Shown here piece by piece: positions 10,550 to 18,822 of a stretch of 64,000 nucleotides of DNA (positions within the stretch are counted from its first letter, which is position 1; each line of letters begins with the position of its first letter). The position numbers and the translations under genes are program-made. This DNA comes from Streptomyces toyocaensis (GTDB lineage: Bacteria > Actinomycetota > Actinomycetes > Streptomycetales > Streptomycetaceae): the NCBI RefSeq assembly GCF_000725125.1, contig NZ_JFCB01000019.1, positions 62,001-126,000 on the forward strand, in the 5' to 3' direction. Under the pieces are notes generated by a model, which did not search any database, was not told where the DNA came from, and saw only the letters and a program-made list of their open reading frames with translations.

Positions 10550-11752
10550 ATGACTCTCACGCCCACGCGTGCCTCCGACGTCCGCGTGCGACGGCTGACG
10601 ACCACGCTGTACGGCTACTCGTTCCTCGAAGAGTTCGTCCTCCTCTACCCGGTGTACGCGCTGCTGTTCAGCGACACCGGTCTTTCCGTCTGGCAGATCT
10701 CCTCCCTGTTCGCCCTGTGGTCGGTCACCGGCGTGCTGCTGGAGGTCCCCTCCGGCGTCTGGGCCGACGCGGTCTCCCGCCGGCTGCTGCTGTGGCTCGG
10801 CCCTCTGCTGACCGCCGCAGGCTTCGCCCTGTGGGTGCTGCTCCCGTCGTACGGCGCCTTCGCCGTCGGCTTCGTCCTGTGGGGTGCGGGCGGGGCGCTC
10901 GGCTCCGGCGCGCTGGAGGCGCTGGTTCACGACGAGCTGGAGCGGATCGACGCGGCCGACCGTTACGCCCGGATCATGGGGCGGGCCAGGGCCGCGGGTC
11001 TGGTCGCCGTGATGGCGGCGATGGGACTCGCCGGTCCCGTGCTCACCTGGGGCGGTCACACCGCCGTCGGCGCCGCCAGCGTGCTGGTGTGTCTGCTGGC
11101 GGCCGCCGCGGCACTCCGGTTCCCCGAGCACCGTTCCCCGGCCGAGGGGCACGAGAGCTGGACGGCGACCCTGCGCGCCGGACTCGCCGAGGCCCGCGCC
11201 GACCGGTCCGTGCGGGGGGCGCTGCTCCTGGTCCCGGCCGTGAGCGCGGTCTGGGGTGCCCTCGACGAGTACACACCGCTGCTGGTCCGGGCCACCGGGG
11301 TGGCCGACGGGACGGTGCCCTGTCTGCTCCTGCTGATCTGGGCCGGCGCCACCGCCGGAAGCCTGCTGGCCGGGGAGGGGGAGCGGCTCGGTACGAGGGG
11401 TCTCGCCGCCGTGCTGGCCTTCGCCGGACTCGCCCTCGCCGTGGGCGCGGCCGACGGCACCCCGTCGGGGCTGGTCCTCGTCGCCCTCGCGTTCGGTGGC
11501 TTCCAGGCGGCGACCGTGCTGGCCGACGCCCGGCTCCAGCGGCGCATCGAGAACACCCGGCGGGCCACCCTGACCTCGGTCGCGGGACTGGGCACGGAGC
11601 TGGCGACGATCGCGGTCTTCGGAGGTTACGCCCTGGTGGCCTCGGGGACCGCGCACGCCACCGCCTTCGCGGTGTGCGCGGTGCCGTACCTGGCGACGGC
11701 GGCGCTGCTGCTGGCCGGCGGGAGAGCCGGGGCCGCCACGCCACGGGCGTGA
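10550..11752 (+). CDS. MFS transporter
   Basis: A 400-residue polytopic protein with about 12 helices. The loop 2-3 region GVWADAVSRRLLLWLG is a recognisable MFS motif A variant, and the N-terminus YSFLEEFVLLYPVYALLFSDTGLS resembles small MFS proteins annotated as drug or metabolite exporters. I chose ATG 10550 (TLTPTRASDV) because a GGGAAG site lies just upstream and homologues begin there, although the frame extends 30 codons further back. It appears monocistronic. The substrate is unknown. Confidence 0.85.
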   Translation: MTLTPTRASDVRVRRLTTTLYGYSFLEEFVLLYPVYALLFSDTGLSVWQISSLFALWSVTGVLLEVPSGVWADAVSRRLLLWLGPLLTAAGFALWVLLPSYGAFAVGFVLWGAGGALGSGALEALVHDELERIDAADRYARIMGRARAAGLVAVMAAMGLAGPVLTWGGHTAVGAASVLVCLLAAAAALRFPEHRSPAEGHESWTATLRAGLAEARADRSVRGALLLVPAVSAVWGALDEYTPLLVRATGVADGTVPCLLLLIWAGATAGSLLAGEGERLGTRGLAAVLAFAGLALAVGAADGTPSGLVLVALAFGGFQAATVLADARLQRRIENTRRATLTSVAGLGTELATIAVFGGYALVASGTAHATAFAVCAVPYLATAALLLAGGRAGAATPRA

Positions 11753-12131
11753 CGCGTCCGCCGCCGCTCCGGTGGGGGCGAGCGTCCGACGCCTGCGGCG
11801 CGGCCGCGGGTCGGGTGGGGGCTGGTGCAGCGGCCGCTGTCGGTGGGTGGGTCGGGGGTGTCCGTCCTCGGACTGGCGCGACGGCGTCGCCGGGAAGGGC
11901 CGGCGGCGCGGACGCGCCGGCCACTGCGGGCGAACGCCCCCGCCCCTCCCGTTCCCGCGGGCGGTCGTGCCGCGGGGCGGCACGGGTGGGCGCGACGGCA
12001 CCCCGTAGGCGCCGGGCTGCGCGAACACCCCCGGCCCGCACCAACCCGGGGCACCTCGCAGGCGCGGAGCACCATGACCCGCCCCCGGCCCGCCGGGATC
12101 ACGGGCCCCTGACCCGCGCGCCCGGCCTCGT
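11753..12131. other. Gene-free GC-rich gap between the MFS gene and davA
   Basis: No supportable gene on either strand. The frames that stay open here are arginine/proline-rich antisense artefacts without ribosome sites. The right end of the gap (from 12132) holds the repeated GCAACGAA elements and the davA promoter described separately. Confidence 0.5.
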
Positions 12132-12190
12132 GCAACGAATCGCCGCGCATCCCACCGCGGACGCAACGAACCGCTCACCGGCGCGCAACA
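12132..12190. promoter_or_regulatory. GCAACGAA elements upstream of davA (candidate Lrp/AsnC sites)
   Basis: Two exact GCAACGAA copies (12132-12139 and 12163-12170) and one partial copy (GCAACA, 12185-12190) are spaced 31 and 22 bases apart, close to three and two helical turns. They end nine bases before a plausible -35 box, the position expected of activator sites. The same word occurs upstream of the cationic amino acid permease at 5269. Binding by the Lrp/AsnC protein encoded at 6961-7413 is inferred. Confidence 0.45.
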
Positions 12191-12198
12191 GCTCCTCC

Positions 12199-12228
12199 TT
12201 GTCCCGCCGAGCCGCCCGACCGTACCGT
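12199..12228 (+). promoter_or_regulatory. Candidate davA promoter
   Basis: TTGTCC (12199-12204) and TACCGT (12223-12228) are separated by 18 bases and lie about 45 bases before the davA start codon. The -35 is a poor match to TTGACA, which fits a promoter that needs an activator. Confidence 0.4.
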
Positions 12229-12271
12229 CTATCTGGCCCCCTGAACCCCCGCGTACCGGTGAGGAACACGC

Positions 12272-13060
12272 ATGCGCACCGCCCTGCTCCAGAGCTCCGG
12301 CCGGCCCGGATCCGTCGTCGAGAACCTCAAGGTCCTCGACGAGGCGGCCGGCCGCGCCGCCGCCGCGGGCGCCGGGCTCCTCGTCACCTCGGAGCTGTTC
12401 CTGACCGGGTACGCGATCGGCGACGACCTCGGCCGGCTCGCCGAGCCCGCCGACGGCGACGCGGCCGACGCGGTCGCGGAGACCGCCACCCGGCACGGCC
12501 TCGCCGTCGCGTACGGCTACCCGGAGCGCGACGGCGACACGGTGTACAACTCCGTCCAGCTCGTCTCCGCCGACGGCACCCGCCTGGCCAACTACCGCAA
12601 GACCCACCTCTACGGCTGCTTCGAGCGGGACCACTTCACCCCGGGGGAGCTGACCGTCGTCCAGGCCGACCTCGACGGCCTCACCATCGGCCTGATGATC
12701 TGCTACGACGTGGAGTTCCCGGAGAACGTACGCGCCCACGCGCTCGCCGGCACCGATCTCCTCCTGGTGCCCACGGCGCAGCTGCACCCGTTCCAGTTCG
12801 TCGCCGAGTCCGTCGTGCCGGTGCGGGCGTTCGAGAACCAGATGTACATCGCGTACGTCAACCGGGTCGGTCAGGAGGGCGAGTTCGAGTTCGTGGGCCT
12901 GTCCACGCTCGCGGCCCCCGACGGAGTCGCCCGCGCCCGGGCCGGCCGTGCCGAGGAACTCCTCCTGGCCGACGCCGACCCCGTCCTCCTCGCCGCGTCC
13001 CGCGAGAACAACCCGTATCTGCCGGACCGCCGCCCCGCCCTCTACGGGTCCCTCGTCTGA
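12272..13060 (+). CDS. davA: Nitrilase-superfamily amidase, probable 5-aminovaleramidase
   Basis: A 262-residue carbon-nitrogen hydrolase with the complete Glu-Lys-Cys triad: Glu41 (VTSELFLTGY), Lys110 (NYRKTHL) and Cys144 (LMICYDVEFPE). Overall sequence and length resemble Pseudomonas DavA, which hydrolyses 5-aminovaleramide to 5-aminovalerate. The gene directly downstream encodes a DavB-like flavoenzyme that would make the amide, which strengthens the assignment. ATG is preceded by GTGAGG. Specificity for the lysine-derived amide rather than another omega-amino amide is inference from the pairing. Confidence 0.85.
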   Translation: MRTALLQSSGRPGSVVENLKVLDEAAGRAAAAGAGLLVTSELFLTGYAIGDDLGRLAEPADGDAADAVAETATRHGLAVAYGYPERDGDTVYNSVQLVSADGTRLANYRKTHLYGCFERDHFTPGELTVVQADLDGLTIGLMICYDVEFPENVRAHALAGTDLLLVPTAQLHPFQFVAESVVPVRAFENQMYIAYVNRVGQEGEFEFVGLSTLAAPDGVARARAGRAEELLLADADPVLLAASRENNPYLPDRRPALYGSLV

Positions 13061-13098
13061 GCCTCCCCCGTACCACCCCCGCAAGGAGTCCGTACCCC

Positions 13099-14796
13099 AT
13101 GACGTCCACGGTGCCCAACGCCGTCGAGCACACCGACGAGCAGCAGCCGCCGATCACCATGTTCGGCCCGGACTTCCCGTACGCGTACGACGACTTCCTC
13201 GCCCACCCGGCGGGGCTCGGGCAGGTACCGGCGACCGAGCACGGCACCGAGGTGGCGGTCATCGGCGGCGGCCTGTCCGGCATCGTCGCCGCGTACGAAC
13301 TGATGAAGATGGGCCTGAAGCCGGTGGTCTACGAGGCCGACCGGATCGGCGGGCGGTTGCGCACCGTGGGCTTCGACGGCTGCGACGGTTCCCTGACCGC
13401 CGAGATGGGTGCGATGCGCTTCCCGCCGTCCTCCACGGCGCTGCAGCACTACATCGACCTGGTGGGTCTCGAGACCCGCCCCTTCCCCAACCCCCTCGCC
13501 GAGGCCACGCCCTCGACCGTGGTCGACCTCAAGGGCGAGTCGCACTACGCCGAGACCCTCGACGACCTGCCCCAGGTCTACCGGGACGTGGCCGACGCCT
13601 GGGCCAGATGCCTCGAGGAGGGCGCCGACTTCTCCGACATGAACCGCGCCCTGCGGGAGCGGGACGTCCCGCGCATCCGCGAGATCTGGGCGAGGCTGGT
13701 CGAGAAGCTCGACAACCAGACCTTCTACGGCTTCCTCTGCGACTCCGAGGCGTTCCGGTCCTTCCGGCACCGCGAGATCTTCGGCCAGGTCGGCTTCGGC
13801 ACCGGTGGCTGGGACACCGACTTCCCCAACTCCATCCTGGAGATCCTGCGGGTCGTCTACACCGAGGCCGACGACCACCACCGCGGCATCGTCGGCGGCT
13901 CCCAGCAACTGCCGCTCAGGATGTGGGAGCGCGAGCCGGAGAAGATCGTCCACTGGCCGTACGGCACCTCGCTGAAGTCCCTCCATGTGAACGGCGAGCC
14001 CCGCCCGGCCGTCACCCGGCTCCACCGCACCGCGGGCAACCACATCACGGTGACCGACGCGGACGGCGACATCCGCACCTACCGGGCCGCGATCTTCACC
14101 GCGCAGTCCTGGATGCTGCTCTCCAAGATCGCCTGCGACGACTCGCTCTTCCCGATCGACCACTGGACCGCCATCGAGCGCACCCACTACATGGAGTCCT
14201 CCAAGCTCTTCGTGCCGGTCGACCGGCCGTTCTGGCTGGACAAGGACGAGGAGACCGGCCGGGACGTCATGTCGATGACGCTCACCGACCGCATGACCCG
14301 CGGGACCTACCTGCTCGACGACGGCCCCGACAGGCCCGCCGTCATCTGCCTGTCGTACACCTGGTGCGACGACAGCCTGAAGTGGCTGCCGCTGTCCGCG
14401 AACGAGCGGATGGAGGTCATGCTGAAATCGCTCGGCGAGATCTACCCCCGGGTCGACATCAGGAAGCACGTCATCGGCAACCCGGTGACCGTCTCCTGGG
14501 AGAACGAGCCCTACTTCATGGGCGCGTTCAAGGCCAACCTGCCGGGCCACTACCGTTACCAGCGACGCCTGTTCACGCACTTCATGCAGGACCGGCTGCC
14601 CGAGGACAAGAGGGGCATCTTCCTCGCCGGTGACGACATCTCCTGGACGGCCGGCTGGGCCGAGGGCGCCGTCCAGACCGCGCTGAACGCGGTCTGGGGC
14701 GTCATGCACCACTTCGGCGGCGAGACCGACCCGACCAACCCGGGCCCGGGCGACCTCTACGACGAGATCGCCCCGGTCGAACTGCCCGAGGACTGA
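13099..14796 (+). CDS. davB: FAD-dependent amino acid monooxygenase, probable lysine 2-monooxygenase
   Basis: 565 residues. A Rossmann FAD-binding motif (VIGGGLSG, residues 54-61, with Glu79 ending the ADP fold) is followed by GGRLRTVGF. The C-terminus has the FAD-contacting GDDISWTAGWAEGAVQTALNAVWG. The N-terminal stretch PITMFGPDFPYAYDDF and many other segments closely match what I recall of Pseudomonas lysine 2-monooxygenase DavB, a member of the L-amino acid oxidase/tryptophan 2-monooxygenase group. The reaction is oxidative decarboxylation of L-lysine to 5-aminovaleramide. ATG 13099 has AAGGAG ten bases upstream. davA ends 38 bases before it, so the two form an operon. A different cationic or aromatic amino acid remains possible. 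Confidence 0.85.
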   Translation: MTSTVPNAVEHTDEQQPPITMFGPDFPYAYDDFLAHPAGLGQVPATEHGTEVAVIGGGLSGIVAAYELMKMGLKPVVYEADRIGGRLRTVGFDGCDGSLTAEMGAMRFPPSSTALQHYIDLVGLETRPFPNPLAEATPSTVVDLKGESHYAETLDDLPQVYRDVADAWARCLEEGADFSDMNRALRERDVPRIREIWARLVEKLDNQTFYGFLCDSEAFRSFRHREIFGQVGFGTGGWDTDFPNSILEILRVVYTEADDHHRGIVGGSQQLPLRMWEREPEKIVHWPYGTSLKSLHVNGEPRPAVTRLHRTAGNHITVTDADGDIRTYRAAIFTAQSWMLLSKIACDDSLFPIDHWTAIERTHYMESSKLFVPVDRPFWLDKDEETGRDVMSMTLTDRMTRGTYLLDDGPDRPAVICLSYTWCDDSLKWLPLSANERMEVMLKSLGEIYPRVDIRKHVIGNPVTVSWENEPYFMGAFKANLPGHYRYQRRLFTHFMQDRLPEDKRGIFLAGDDISWTAGWAEGAVQTALNAVWGVMHHFGGETDPTNPGPGDLYDEIAPVELPED

Positions 14797-14824
14797 CCCC
14801 GCCGGCCCTGCGAGAGCGTCCGGG

Positions 14825-15511
14825 TCAGTCCGGCAGCGGGGTGAGCAGCATGCGCCCGGCGAATCCCACCGCCGTGTCCAGCCGCTCGGTGAGTTCCCCC
14901 GCGACATCGGGCAGCCCGCGCAGCGCCCACAGCGCACGGGCCGCCGTCCATGCGGCGTCCCGTGCGCGCTCCAGGCTCCACGCGCCGAGCAGATGGGTCA
15001 GGGGATCGGCGATCCGCAGCAGATCGGGGCCCGGCGTCAGGTCTTCGCGGATGCGCTCCTCCAGCGAGACGAGGAGGTCGCCCACCCGGTCGAATTCGGC
15101 CTCGAGGTCGACGGGTTCGCAGGGCAGCGTACGACAGGTGTCCACGACGGCGAGCGCGAGATCGTGACCGATGTGCGCGTTGATCCCCGCCAGCGCGAAC
15201 TGCAGCGGACGTACCCCCGGGTGGCGGCGGAACGCGAACAGGGGACGCCAGCAGGCCGGTGGCCGCCGCTCCTCGGACACCGCGTCGACCGCGGCCAGAT
15301 AGCGCTCCGCGAACCGCACGTCCAGCGCGATCGCCGCCCGGGCGTCCGGGAAGCACCCGGCGTCGATGCGCCGGTCCACGGCCTCCGTCACGGCGAGGTA
15401 GACACGGTTGAAGACCGCCACCCCGTCCCGCGCGGGCAGGGCCGCGTCGAGGGCGCGCATACGGGCGACGACCCCGTCCACGGGGGTCAGGACTTGTTCG
15501 CATTGCGCCAT
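14825..15511 (-). CDS. DUF5995-type protein of unknown function
   Basis: A 228-residue soluble, mostly alpha-helical protein. The features I recognise as family-typical are VFNRVYLAVTEAV near the start, ALDVRFAERYLAAVDAV, and the conserved RRHPGVRPLQFALAGINAHIGHDLALAVV, which holds histidines that could bind metal. No function is established. It converges on davB (28-base gap) and is divergent from the GH6 gene. Confidence 0.8.
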   Translation of the reverse strand: MAQCEQVLTPVDGVVARMRALDAALPARDGVAVFNRVYLAVTEAVDRRIDAGCFPDARAAIALDVRFAERYLAAVDAVSEERRPPACWRPLFAFRRHPGVRPLQFALAGINAHIGHDLALAVVDTCRTLPCEPVDLEAEFDRVGDLLVSLEERIREDLTPGPDLLRIADPLTHLLGAWSLERARDAAWTAARALWALRGLPDVAGELTERLDTAVGFAGRMLLTPLPD

Positions 15512-15612
15512 GAGCGCAGAGTGGCACCTTCGGAGTGGTACCAGTGGCGGCGGGCCCGACGCTTCCCCGGAACGGGGGAACGCGCCCGCCGTGGGGGAGG
15601 GGGAACAGTACT

Positions 15613-16803
15613 GTGTCAGGCTCGCGTGCCCGGCGCCTGTCCGCGCGAAGGGCCGACCGCCGCCGTGCCGCCCGTCGCGGCATGATGGTCGCGGCGGCCT
15701 CCGTGGTCGTCGCGGTCGGCACCGCCACCGGGATGATGTCCGCGACCGGTGACGGACGCGGTGCGGAGGCGGCCCGGCCCGGGGTCTCCTCGTCGACGCG
15801 CCTGGAACCGCTGCCCGCGGTGCCCTCGCCCTCCCCGTCGGCGTCCGGGTCCCCCTCGCCCGGGGCCGGTCCGACGAGGAAGGCCAGTCCCAGGCCGTCG
15901 GCCTCCCGGACCGGGGAGAAACGGCGGGCCGCCCCCGTGTCCACGCGTCTCTACCGCCACCCCGGGAGCCGTGTCCTGGACTGGGTGCGGGCCCACCCCG
16001 ACGACCCGCGCCGCGCGGTCATCGAGTCCCGCATAGCCGGCCGGCCGGCGGCCGTGTGGTTCGCGGACTACTCCCCGGACACGATCACCTCCCGGGTGCG
16101 GGCCGTGGCGTCCGGCGGCGCAGCGCAGGGCCGGACGCCGGTCCTCGTGCCGTACACGATCCCCGACCGGGACTGCGGCGGGCACTCCCGGGGCGGGGCC
16201 CCCGATCTGGGCGCCTACGACGCCTGGATCGACCGCTTCGCCGCCGGCCTCGGCAGCGGGGAGGTCATCGTGATCCTGGAGCCCGACTCGGTCGCCCAGT
16301 CCGAGTGCCTCTCCGCCGGGCAGCGCGCCGACCGCTTCGCCTCGCTGGCCCGCGCCGGACGGGTGCTCAAGGAGGCCAACCCCCGGGCCAGGGTCTACTA
16401 CGACGCCGGGCACTCCGGCTGGAACGCGCCGGCGAAGCAGGCCGGCTGGTTGCGGCAGGCCGGGGCCGCCTCGGCCGCCTCCTCCGACGGCATCTTCAGC
16501 AACGTCTCCAACTTCCACGCCACGGCCGACGAGATCGCCCACGACCGTGCCGTGCTCGACGCCCTCGGCGGTCCGGCGGACCTCGGCGCGGTGATCGACA
16601 CCAGCCGCAACGGCAACGGCGCCCCGGCGGACGGCGAGTGGTGCGACCCGGCCGGCCGCAAGCTCGGCCGGACCCCGACGCTCAGCACCGGTGAGACCGG
16701 GATCCACGGCTACCTGTGGGTGAAACTCCCCGGCGAGTCGGACGGCTGCACAGGGGCGCCGGGCACGTTCACCCCGTCGTACGCCTACGACTTGGCGCGC
16801 TGA
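15613..16803 (+). CDS. Secreted glycoside hydrolase family 6 (endoglucanase/cellobiohydrolase)
   Basis: A 396-residue precursor. A basic N-terminus (RRADRRRAARRG) and a hydrophobic segment (MMVAAASVVVAVGTATG) act as export signal or anchor. A serine/proline-rich linker follows, then a GH6 catalytic domain from about residue 110. The family signatures VPYTIPDRDCGGH and VIVILEPDSVAQ contain the expected catalytic aspartates. No cellulose-binding module is visible. GTG 15613 has a GGGGGAGGGGG-type site ten bases upstream. The 3' end overlaps the convergent permease gene by 19 bases. It hydrolyses beta-1,4-glucan; endo versus exo action cannot be decided here. Confidence 0.9.
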   Translation: MSGSRARRLSARRADRRRAARRGMMVAAASVVVAVGTATGMMSATGDGRGAEAARPGVSSSTRLEPLPAVPSPSPSASGSPSPGAGPTRKASPRPSASRTGEKRRAAPVSTRLYRHPGSRVLDWVRAHPDDPRRAVIESRIAGRPAAVWFADYSPDTITSRVRAVASGGAAQGRTPVLVPYTIPDRDCGGHSRGGAPDLGAYDAWIDRFAAGLGSGEVIVILEPDSVAQSECLSAGQRADRFASLARAGRVLKEANPRARVYYDAGHSGWNAPAKQAGWLRQAGAASAASSDGIFSNVSNFHATADEIAHDRAVLDALGGPADLGAVIDTSRNGNGAPADGEWCDPAGRKLGRTPTLSTGETGIHGYLWVKLPGESDGCTGAPGTFTPSYAYDLAR

Positions 16804-18188
16804 TCGTCCTCGGTGCCGTCCGTGTCGTAGGAGGACGTGCCCTCGTCGAGCAGCGGCTCCTGCGTCTTGAGGTGGGCGGGGGCGAAGGCCCGCAGCGCGT
16901 GGTAGCCCGTGATGACCACCAGCGTGCCGAGCGCGATGCCGCTGAGCGAGAAGGTGTCGGTGAACTCCATCGAGACGTTGCCGACGCCGATGATGATGCC
17001 CGCCGCGGCGGGCACCAGGTTCAGCGGATTGCGCAGGTCCACCCCGGCGTTGATCCAGATCTGGGCGCCGAGCAGACCGATCATGCCGTACAGGATCACG
17101 GTGATCCCGCCCAGCACCCCGCCCGGAATGGCCGCCACGACCGCGCCGAACTTCGGGCAGAGACCGAACAGCAGGGCGAAGCCCGCGGCCGCCCAGTACG
17201 CGGCGGTGGAGTACACGCGGGTCGCGGCCATCACGCCGATGTTCTCCGAGTAGGTGGTGTTCGGCGGGCCGCCGACGGCGGTGGACAGCATGGAGCCGAC
17301 ACCGTCGGCGGAGATGGCCGTGCCGAGCTTGTCGTCGAGGTTGTCGCCGGTCATCTCACCGACCGCCTTGACGTGCCCCGCGTTCTCGGCGATCAGCGCG
17401 ATGACCACGGGCAGGGCGACCAGGATCGCGGACCACTCGAAGGAGGGCCCGTGCAGGTCGGGCAGGCCGATCCAGTCCGCCCGGCCCACTCCGGAGAGGT
17501 CGAGGCGCCAGTGGTCGGTGACCTTGCCGCTCGCGTCCGCCGAGTGGATCCGCCCGAAGACCCGGTCCAGCCCCCAGGACAGGGCGTACCCGAAGACCAG
17601 ACCGAGGAAGATCGCGATGCGGGACCAGAAGCCGCGCAGGCAGACCACGGCCAGTCCGGTGAAGAGCATCACGAACAGGGCGGTCCACTGGTCCTGCGGC
17701 CAGTAGGTCGCGGCGGTCACCGGCGCCAGGTTGAAGCCGATCAGCATCACCACCGCGCCGGTCACGATCGGCGGCATCGTGGCGTGGATGATCCGCGCCC
17801 CGAAACGCCGCACCGCGAGACCCACCAGGAACAACGCGGCCCCGACCACGAACACGGCGCCGGTGACCGTGGCGCTCGACCCGCCCTGGGCCCGGATGAC
17901 CGCCGCGACGCCGACGAAGGAGAGCGAGCAGCCCAGGTAGCTGGGCACCCGGCCGCGGGTGGCCAGCAGGAAGACGACGGTCGCGACGCCCGACATCATG
18001 ATGGCGAGGTTGGGGTCCAGACCCATGAGTACCGGGGCGACGAACGAGGCCCCGAACATCGCCACGACGTGCTGGGCCCCGAGGCCGGCCGTGCGGGGCC
18101 AGGAGAGCCGTTCGTCGGGGCGGACCACCGCGCCGGGGGCCGGGGTGCGTCCGTCGCCGTGCAGTGTCCAGCGGACGCCGAGATCCAT
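16785..18188 (-). CDS. Nucleobase:cation symporter-2 (uracil/xanthine permease type)
   Basis: A 467-residue membrane protein of the NCS2 family with about 12-14 helices. Near the start is GAQHVVAMFGASFVAPVLMGLDPN, and the family signature is visible around IALIAENAGHVKAVGEMTGDNLDD and GGPPNTTYSENIGVMAATRVYS. This combination is typical of UraA/PyrP-like uracil permeases. The ATG at 18188 fits the start of homology, but the ribosome site is weak. It overlaps the GH6 gene tail to tail. Confidence 0.92.
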   Translation of the reverse strand: MDLGVRWTLHGDGRTPAPGAVVRPDERLSWPRTAGLGAQHVVAMFGASFVAPVLMGLDPNLAIMMSGVATVVFLLATRGRVPSYLGCSLSFVGVAAVIRAQGGSSATVTGAVFVVGAALFLVGLAVRRFGARIIHATMPPIVTGAVVMLIGFNLAPVTAATYWPQDQWTALFVMLFTGLAVVCLRGFWSRIAIFLGLVFGYALSWGLDRVFGRIHSADASGKVTDHWRLDLSGVGRADWIGLPDLHGPSFEWSAILVALPVVIALIAENAGHVKAVGEMTGDNLDDKLGTAISADGVGSMLSTAVGGPPNTTYSENIGVMAATRVYSTAAYWAAAGFALLFGLCPKFGAVVAAIPGGVLGGITVILYGMIGLLGAQIWINAGVDLRNPLNLVPAAAGIIIGVGNVSMEFTDTFSLSGIALGTLVVITGYHALRAFAPAHLKTQEPLLDEGTSSYDTDGTEDDQRAKS

Positions 18189-18363
18189 GGGCTGTCGCTT
18201 TCGTCGTGTGTCCAGCGTGTCCGGACCATTGTGGGGGCTGAGCAGCAGTGCTTCGTACAGCTGACCGGGCGGGCCCGGCCCGGCTGAGCGTCTGCTTAGG
18301 ATGAGGACGCGCCGCTGTTCGATGCAGACGGCACTCATTCCGTACGTCCCAGGAGTCCCACCC

Positions 18364-18822
18364 GTGACCGCCGAAGCCCCGCTCGCCCCCGCACTGCCGT
18401 ACGGCCGGCTGATCCCCGTGACCGTCCACTTCGACGACCTCGACGCGCTGGGGCTGCTGCACAACGCCCGTTACCCGCTGCTGGTGGAGCGGGCCTGGAC
18501 CGAGCTGTGGAACGACAACGGCGTCCGCTTCGAGGGCGACTGGGCCGCGGCCGGCGACGCCTGCAACGCGGTCAGGGAACTGCGCGTCACCTATGAGGCG
18601 CCGGTGACCCGGCCGGGTACCTACGCCGTCCACCTCTGGCTGGACCGGCTGGGCACGACCGGGCTCACCTACGGGTTCCGCTTCTGCTCGCAGGACGGAG
18701 CGGTGACCTACGCCCGGGGCAGCCGGGTGCTGGTGCGGCTGGACGCCGCGACGTTGCGCCCGGCGCCCTGGAGCGGCACGTTCAGGGACGCGGCTCGGGA
18801 ACTGCTGCGTCCGGACGCGTGA
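18364..18822 (+). CDS. Acyl-CoA thioesterase, 4HBT hotdog fold
   Basis: 152 residues. The hotdog-fold active-site region VHFDDLDALGLLHNARYPLLVERAW matches the 4-hydroxybenzoyl-CoA thioesterase group, in which the aspartate before the GLLHN segment is catalytic. It hydrolyses an unidentified acyl-CoA. GTG 18364 is chosen for AGGAG eight bases upstream; the longer frame from 18301 has no such site. The 3' end overlaps the convergent MFS gene by 41 bases. Confidence 0.88.
   Translation: MTAEAPLAPALPYGRLIPVTVHFDDLDALGLLHNARYPLLVERAWTELWNDNGVRFEGDWAAAGDACNAVRELRVTYEAPVTRPGTYAVHLWLDRLGTTGLTYGFRFCSQDGAVTYARGSRVLVRLDAATLRPAPWSGTFRDAARELLRPDA

Noticed and set aside
11772-12008. Possible small gene of 78 codons in the gap before davA.
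   Set aside because: Composition is random GC-rich, with no ribosome site and no recognisable domain.
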